Assembly: GCA_903834675.1 (NCBI GenBank) | Contig: CAILKC010000550.1 | Span: 1 to 9,555, forward strand | Length of the DNA: 9,555 bases | Source of the DNA: an uncultured Victivallales bacterium | GTDB taxonomy: Bacteria; Verrucomicrobiota; Lentisphaeria; Oligosphaerales; JAFGRS01 | Direction of reading: 5' to 3' | Shown: piece by piece, positions 5,638-9,555 of the stretch | Position numbering within the stretch: the stretch's first letter is position 1 | Layout: every line of letters starts with the position of its first letter | The notes under the pieces: generated by a model | What the model saw: only the letters and a program-made list of their open reading frames with translations | Told to the model about the DNA's origin: nothing | Databases searched by the model: none | Position numbers and translations under genes: made by a program

Positions 5638-8600
5638 TCAATCGGCTTCCACGGCGAAGAAGCAGGTCTTGTCTGCGGGGCCGAGGGTCAGGACGGTGCC
5701 CTCTGCGGTGCGGCGCGAGAGCACGTCGCCGCCGAGCTTGCCGGTGGCATCCAGGGCGTGGACCGCGAGGCCTTGTTTCCGCTTGAAGGTGAGGTTGACC
5801 GAGACCGGCTCCAGCAGGATTGGCGCTTTGCCGGCGTCGAGAAGCTTCGTCTGACTGCTGTTCCAGCGTTGGCCGCTGTTTTCGGCGCGGGCCACGACCG
5901 TGATCAGGAGCTTGCGGGCGGCGCTGATGGGCGCGTTGTCCAGCGCCGATAGGGTCACCGCACAGAACTCGGTCTGGCTCTCGATGATCAGGTCCTGAAG
6001 TTCCACCTTGGTCCCGCCGAGGAAGCCGACGGCCCCTTGGGTGCGGGGCGTGTCAATGCTCAGGAAATGCTGCTGGTAGTCCAACGACACCTGCCCATGG
6101 TCGCTGCGCAGGCGCCCCGCGGTCTGCTTCAGCTCCGCCAGGCCCCACTCGCCGGCTTTGGCCTGGAAGCGTTCGTAGAAAGGCCGTGGGTCCGGGGCGT
6201 CCTGGCTCGCCTTCACCCGGTTGCGGAGATCGCACCACGGGTTCGTCGAGGAGACCAGGCTCCGCGCCGCCGCCGCGTAATTGCCGGTCGCGGACAGGCC
6301 GGAGGAGACGACCACGTCCGCGCGGCCTTCATAGCGCTCGTCGAACAGACAGCTCTCCACCCGCGAAAGGTAGGGGAGGAAGCGGGACGGCAAGCTGTTC
6401 CAGGACTGGCAATTGAACGCATCGATCCGGGAATAGCCCACCTGGATCAGGCGCTTGGCAGCCTCGACGTCGTGGCGGTGGAAGAGCAGTGCCGCGGCGG
6501 GGAATTGCCCGAAGGTGAGCGGGTCGTTGTAGATGACGAAGGAACCCCGCAGCGCGCCTTCCGGCTGGCGGACCGCCTGTTCATTGTAGTGGGTTGCGGT
6601 GATTCCATCCCAGTCCTGCAGGCAGGCGTAAGCGGCCATCATCAACGGGCCTTCGCTACGGTACTGGTTCGGGTAGGGGAAGCCCCATTCGGTACAGAAG
6701 AACGGTTTGCCCGCCACTTTCGCGGCGGCCAGGGTCGGGATGGCGTCGCGCTGCCAGCTCGCGGCCTGGAGCGGATTCTCCAGCAGCAGGGCGCGATTGC
6801 GGACGGTCACCGGGTGAAACATCGAAGGATGGTCCCAGTAGTAGTGCTGGTCCGTGAAGTCCAGGGTGGCCACGGCGCGGAGATGGGCGGGGGATAGCGG
6901 CATGTTGGTGCCGCAGAGGGGAACCCGGAGGCCCAGGGCCCGGACGTGATCGCGCAGGGTGGTGTAGTAGGCCGTCTCGACCTCGTAGTAGAAGAGCGCT
7001 CCATCACTGGTTCTGGCCGCGCCCAGGTTGCCGCTGTAAGGCCGGTCGGGTGCGCCGGGGCTGACCACCGTTTTGGGGAGTTCGACGGTGCCGACGGCGG
7101 GGTCCTCCGCCGCGCCCAGCCCGGTTTCGCCCGCCGCATTCGTCCAGTCCGCCGCCAGCTTCGCCCGGTCGCCGTACCGGGCCAGCAGCCAGCGGTTCCA
7201 GCGGGCTTTCAGGTCCAGGATGTACGATGGTGGCGGGGTGTGCGAGGTCCACGAGCCAAGCTGGAAGATCCCGTTCTCGTTGGTCAGTTCCACCAGGACC
7301 AGGGCGGGTTCGTCGACGTAGCGATTGCCGGTGTAGGGGTTGAGGTGCGTCAGGATCTCGGTGGCGTACTTCTTCTGCAACTCGATCAGGCGTTCGTCGT
7401 ACATCGTGGCGATGGCGGCCCCGCCGATGCGGTAGAACTGGTTGGCGTCGCGGACCCCGTCGCCCTCCTTGAAGCGGCGGTAGGTGAGCAAGTCCATGTT
7501 GATGTAGATGCCGTTCTTCTTCAGTTGTGCCACCAGGTAGTCCAAGCGGTCGAGGCGAGACGGGGCGATGGTCAGCGTAGTGCCCTGGCTGACGTCGAAG
7601 ATGCCCTCGAACTTGCCCGTCTCATCCGCCATGGTGCCGGAGGTGTCGTGGATGTGGATGCGGGCGATGTTGCAGCCGAACTTGGCCATCCGGCGGGCAA
7701 TCTTCTCTGCCTGTTCATGCGTGGGGTAGCAGGCGTTCCCGGTCAGGTTCGCGCCCCAGAACCGGCCCCGGGTCCCGTCCGCGAAGTAGAAGTGTCCGTC
7801 TCGCGCGGTCAGGAAGCCGTGCTTTCCCGCGGGGGCATCGAGCAGGAAGGACACGTCGGTCCAGCCGCTCGAGGTGTCATCCCAGGCGAGGTCGAAGGGG
7901 AACCACGTCGCCGTGTCGGTGGCGACCGCGGGCCGTTCGGTCCTGGCCAGGGCTGGCGGTGCGTCCGAAGCGGTGACGGCCACCCAGATCGGCACCGCGT
8001 CGGTACCGGCGGAGATCAGCGCGATCTCCTCGATCACCTCCGAGTACGGGTTGCTCCAGGCGAAGACGGTCAGCCCCACGGACTTGCTCACCGCGTTCGG
8101 CCCGCTCCAGCCGACCACGCCTGCGGTCGTGTCCTTGGGGGTCCACCAGTCGCAGGTCTCGACCCCGGCGCGCAGGGGTATCTCGACCTGCCGACCGCCG
8201 CGGAACCGGAGCCGATACTGCCCGATCAACTGGCTTGGGGCCTTGGTGAACGCGCAAGCGTGGAGGAAGTAGAGGGTTCTGGCGGTTTGCCCCACGGGGA
8301 CGGTGAAGCTCGCCGGGAAGGTCGGCCTGGCGGCGCCCCTCGCCACCAGGCACGAGCGTCCGCCATTGGTGGCCGGGTCGATGAGGTCGAACGGGATCCC
8401 GGCCAGGGTCTGCCGCCCGAGCGGGAGATTGCGCATGTCGTTGGCGCCCTGGTCGGTCCAGCCGCCTTTGCCGTCGCCCTCGATCTCATCCCGGAACCCC
8501 ATATTGGCGGCGGCGCGCAGGTCGATGGGGGTGAAGCCCGCCACTCCGGCAGGCCCGATCCGGAAGGCGACCCGGATCGAACAGGAGATATCCTTGCCGC

Positions 8601-9315
8601 CGGCTGCGGCATTCTGCTTCTGGCTGAACCAGTAGTGCCCCTTTCCCCAAGGCAGGTTATGGATGTCGTTGAAATTCCAGCCATTGCCATCGCGGCTTGA
8701 CCACACGTCGGTGGGAGCGTCGGCGCGCACCGCCGACAGGTCGAAGACCAGCCGGCCCAGAGGAGTCGTCACGGCCAGGCTCTCCACGTCGGCGGCGACG
8801 GTCGTTTCGCGGTTCTCGGCGGTGGGGCGAATGGTTGACTCGCTCGAGAGCAGAGAGGTCCACACCTTGTACGGCATCTCGGACAAGAGGGCTTCGGGGA
8901 CTCTCAGGTAGTAGTCCGCCACCGCCGCACCCGTCTTCCCGTCAACCGTGTAGTCCAGCTCTATCGCGACCTCGTCCCGCAATACGGATACCTGCTTGCG
9001 CAGGGTCAGAAACCCCGCCTTTTCCAGCTTTGCGCTGACGACCACGCGATCCGCCGTAGCGTCAACGCTGAGGGTGGGCCGGTTCTCGCCGCCGGGGTAG
9101 AGGCTCTTCCACGCCGGGTCATAGACCGCGAACCCGTCCTGCCAGATGGCGGACCCCTTCCAGGAGACTCCGGCGTTCCCCTGCGCATCCAGCACCAGGG
9201 CGAGGTCGCCGACCCGGTATTCCGCGCCGCGCAACGAGCCACTGCCGGCGACCAGGAGGGCCGCCAAGCCGATGACGGCCAGCACCCCGAGGGGGAGTCT
9301 GAGGGGCTTGATCAT
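5638..9315 (-). CDS. Large secreted clan GH-A (GH5-like) glycosidase with accessory beta-sandwich domains
   Basis: The protein has 1225 residues. The ATG at 9315 has a clear AGGAG (9324-9328) eight bases upstream and a signal peptide (KPLRLPLGVLAVIGLAALL, probable cleavage near LRGA-EY, about residue 31). Residues 31-260 look like a mutarotase-type beta-sandwich. Residues about 261-460 form a second beta-rich region I cannot assign. The barrel begins near 515 (RFWGANLTGN, W520). Visible clan GH-A landmarks are R552 in ARIHIHD, the acid/base E680 in ELTNENG, H824 in DQHYYWDHP and the nucleophile E876 in FFCTEWGFPYP. All expected catalytic groups are intact, so a retaining mechanism is likely. 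Residues from about 1065 to the end form a C-terminal beta-sandwich (SIDTPRTQGAVGFL). Substrate is unknown; family members act on beta-linked hexosides. The segment after E680 (WNRWLLARYGDRAKLAADW) recalls GH42-type beta-galactosidases, so a non-GH5 assignment within the clan is possible. It is the first gene of the same-strand pair. Confidence 0.88.
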   Translation of the reverse strand: MIKPLRLPLGVLAVIGLAALLVAGSGSLRGAEYRVGDLALVLDAQGNAGVSWKGSAIWQDGFAVYDPAWKSLYPGGENRPTLSVDATADRVVVSAKLEKAGFLTLRKQVSVLRDEVAIELDYTVDGKTGAAVADYYLRVPEALLSEMPYKVWTSLLSSESTIRPTAENRETTVAADVESLAVTTPLGRLVFDLSAVRADAPTDVWSSRDGNGWNFNDIHNLPWGKGHYWFSQKQNAAAGGKDISCSIRVAFRIGPAGVAGFTPIDLRAAANMGFRDEIEGDGKGGWTDQGANDMRNLPLGRQTLAGIPFDLIDPATNGGRSCLVARGAARPTFPASFTVPVGQTARTLYFLHACAFTKAPSQLIGQYRLRFRGGRQVEIPLRAGVETCDWWTPKDTTAGVVGWSGPNAVSKSVGLTVFAWSNPYSEVIEEIALISAGTDAVPIWVAVTASDAPPALARTERPAVATDTATWFPFDLAWDDTSSGWTDVSFLLDAPAGKHGFLTARDGHFYFADGTRGRFWGANLTGNACYPTHEQAEKIARRMAKFGCNIARIHIHDTSGTMADETGKFEGIFDVSQGTTLTIAPSRLDRLDYLVAQLKKNGIYINMDLLTYRRFKEGDGVRDANQFYRIGGAAIATMYDERLIELQKKYATEILTHLNPYTGNRYVDEPALVLVELTNENGIFQLGSWTSHTPPPSYILDLKARWNRWLLARYGDRAKLAADWTNAAGETGLGAAEDPAVGTVELPKTVVSPGAPDRPYSGNLGAARTSDGALFYYEVETAYYTTLRDHVRALGLRVPLCGTNMPLSPAHLRAVATLDFTDQHYYWDHPSMFHPVTVRNRALLLENPLQAASWQRDAIPTLAAAKVAGKPFFCTEWGFPYPNQYRSEGPLMMAAYACLQDWDGITATHYNEQAVRQPEGALRGSFVIYNDPLTFGQFPAAALLFHRHDVEAAKRLIQVGYSRIDAFNCQSWNSLPSRFLPYLSRVESCLFDERYEGRADVVVSSGLSATGNYAAAARSLVSSTNPWCDLRNRVKASQDAPDPRPFYERFQAKAGEWGLAELKQTAGRLRSDHGQVSLDYQQHFLSIDTPRTQGAVGFLGGTKVELQDLIIESQTEFCAVTLSALDNAPISAARKLLITVVARAENSGQRWNSSQTKLLDAGKAPILLEPVSVNLTFKRKQGLAVHALDATGKLGGDVLSRRTAEGTVLTLGPADKTCFFAVEAD

Positions 9316-9378
9316 AGTCGCTACTCCTGCTTGTGGTGGTGCGGGTCGTCGGCCAGGCGTAACCCGTAGCCATGACCG

Positions 9379-9407
9379 ACAGTACCGCTCTCAGCGAACC
9401 GGCGCAA
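9379..9407 (-). promoter_or_regulatory. Weak promoter candidate for the GH-A enzyme gene
   Basis: On the minus strand TTGCGC (9407-9402) is followed after 17 bp by TACTGT (9384-9379). Transcription would start near 9372, giving a leader of about 57 nt. Each hexamer matches the sigma70 consensus only partly, so this is tentative. Nothing better was found in the 240 bp between the start codon and the window edge, and the true promoter may lie outside the window. Confidence 0.25.
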
Positions 9408-9478
9408 GTACCCTGGGCGCAGGTCAGTTCAGTAGGGGCTTCTGTTTCGATCGTCTCCGCCTCCGGCGAGCAGAACGG

Positions 9479-9488
9479 GTCACGTGAC
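9479..9488. promoter_or_regulatory. 10-bp perfect palindrome upstream of the GH-A enzyme gene
   Basis: GTCACGTGAC is a perfect palindrome about 165 bp upstream of the start codon and about 70 bp upstream of the promoter candidate. Its size suits a dimeric regulator half-site pair, but a single short palindrome in such G+C-rich DNA can arise by chance. No regulator gene is present in the window to pair with it. Confidence 0.15.
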
Positions 9489-9555
9489 TCTTGGGGGAGA
9501 CTTCCGGCGGGAGGTGTCGCGAAGGCCAGACGCCGCGGAGCGCTGAAAGCGCGGC

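Noticed and set aside
5381..5641. Longer start for the propeller glycosidase (87 extra residues)
   Set aside because: It would bury the signal peptide inside the protein, lacks domain similarity, and ignores the AGGA ribosome site before the ATG at 5380.
6946..8700. Plus-strand open frame (584 codons)
   Set aside because: Antisense shadow of the GH-A enzyme; composition is of low-information G+C-rich type and the opposite strand has clear catalytic motifs.

Overview
The window (9555 bp, roughly two-thirds G+C by eye) looks like chromosomal DNA from a free-living bacterium rich in secreted carbohydrate-active enzymes, most plausibly of the Planctomycetota / Armatimonadota / Lentisphaerota / Hydrogenedentota type. 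That guess rests on large, signal-peptide-bearing, multi-domain glycosidases that are not packed into a tight operon, a CBM9-like module built into one of them, and G+C-rich hairpin-forming intergenic repeats. No rRNA, tRNA or other taxonomic marker is present, so the phylum is only an inference.

Layout from left to right: (1) positions 1-3173, minus strand: a secreted GH101/GH129-like glycosidase of at least 1057 residues whose C-terminus runs off the left edge. (2) positions 3174-3561: a 388-bp divergent intergenic region. It holds a sigma70-like promoter and a leader hairpin for gene 1, a 56-bp tandem repeat in a little over three copies, and a promoter/operator candidate for the toxin-antitoxin pair. 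(3) positions 3562-4238, plus strand: a type II toxin-antitoxin module, a Phd/YefM-like antitoxin overlapping a VapC-like PIN-domain toxin by 4 bp. (4) positions 4322-5380, minus strand: a secreted five-bladed beta-propeller glycosidase (GH32/GH43-like), convergent with the toxin. (5) positions 5381-5637: a leader region that can fold into a long interrupted helix and further hairpins. (6) positions 5638-9315, minus strand: a secreted 1225-residue clan GH-A (GH5-like) glycosidase with extra beta-sandwich domains. (7) positions 9316-9555: upstream region of that gene with a weak promoter candidate and one 10-bp palindrome.

The three glycosidases share an orientation, all carry export signals, and combine an aspartate/glutamate retaining barrel (gene 1), a beta-propeller exo-enzyme type (gene 4) and a GH-A barrel (gene 5). 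Together they look like a dispersed glycan-degradation locus acting outside the cytoplasm. No transporter, SusC/D pair or dedicated regulator is visible, so the glycan cannot be named. The toxin-antitoxin module and its neighbouring repeats sit between two glycosidase genes in the opposite orientation, which fits a later insertion. I do not see a wholly new defence or mobile system. The most unusual items are the hairpin-bearing 56-bp repeat, the structured leader at 5401-5497, and the domain architectures of the two largest enzymes.
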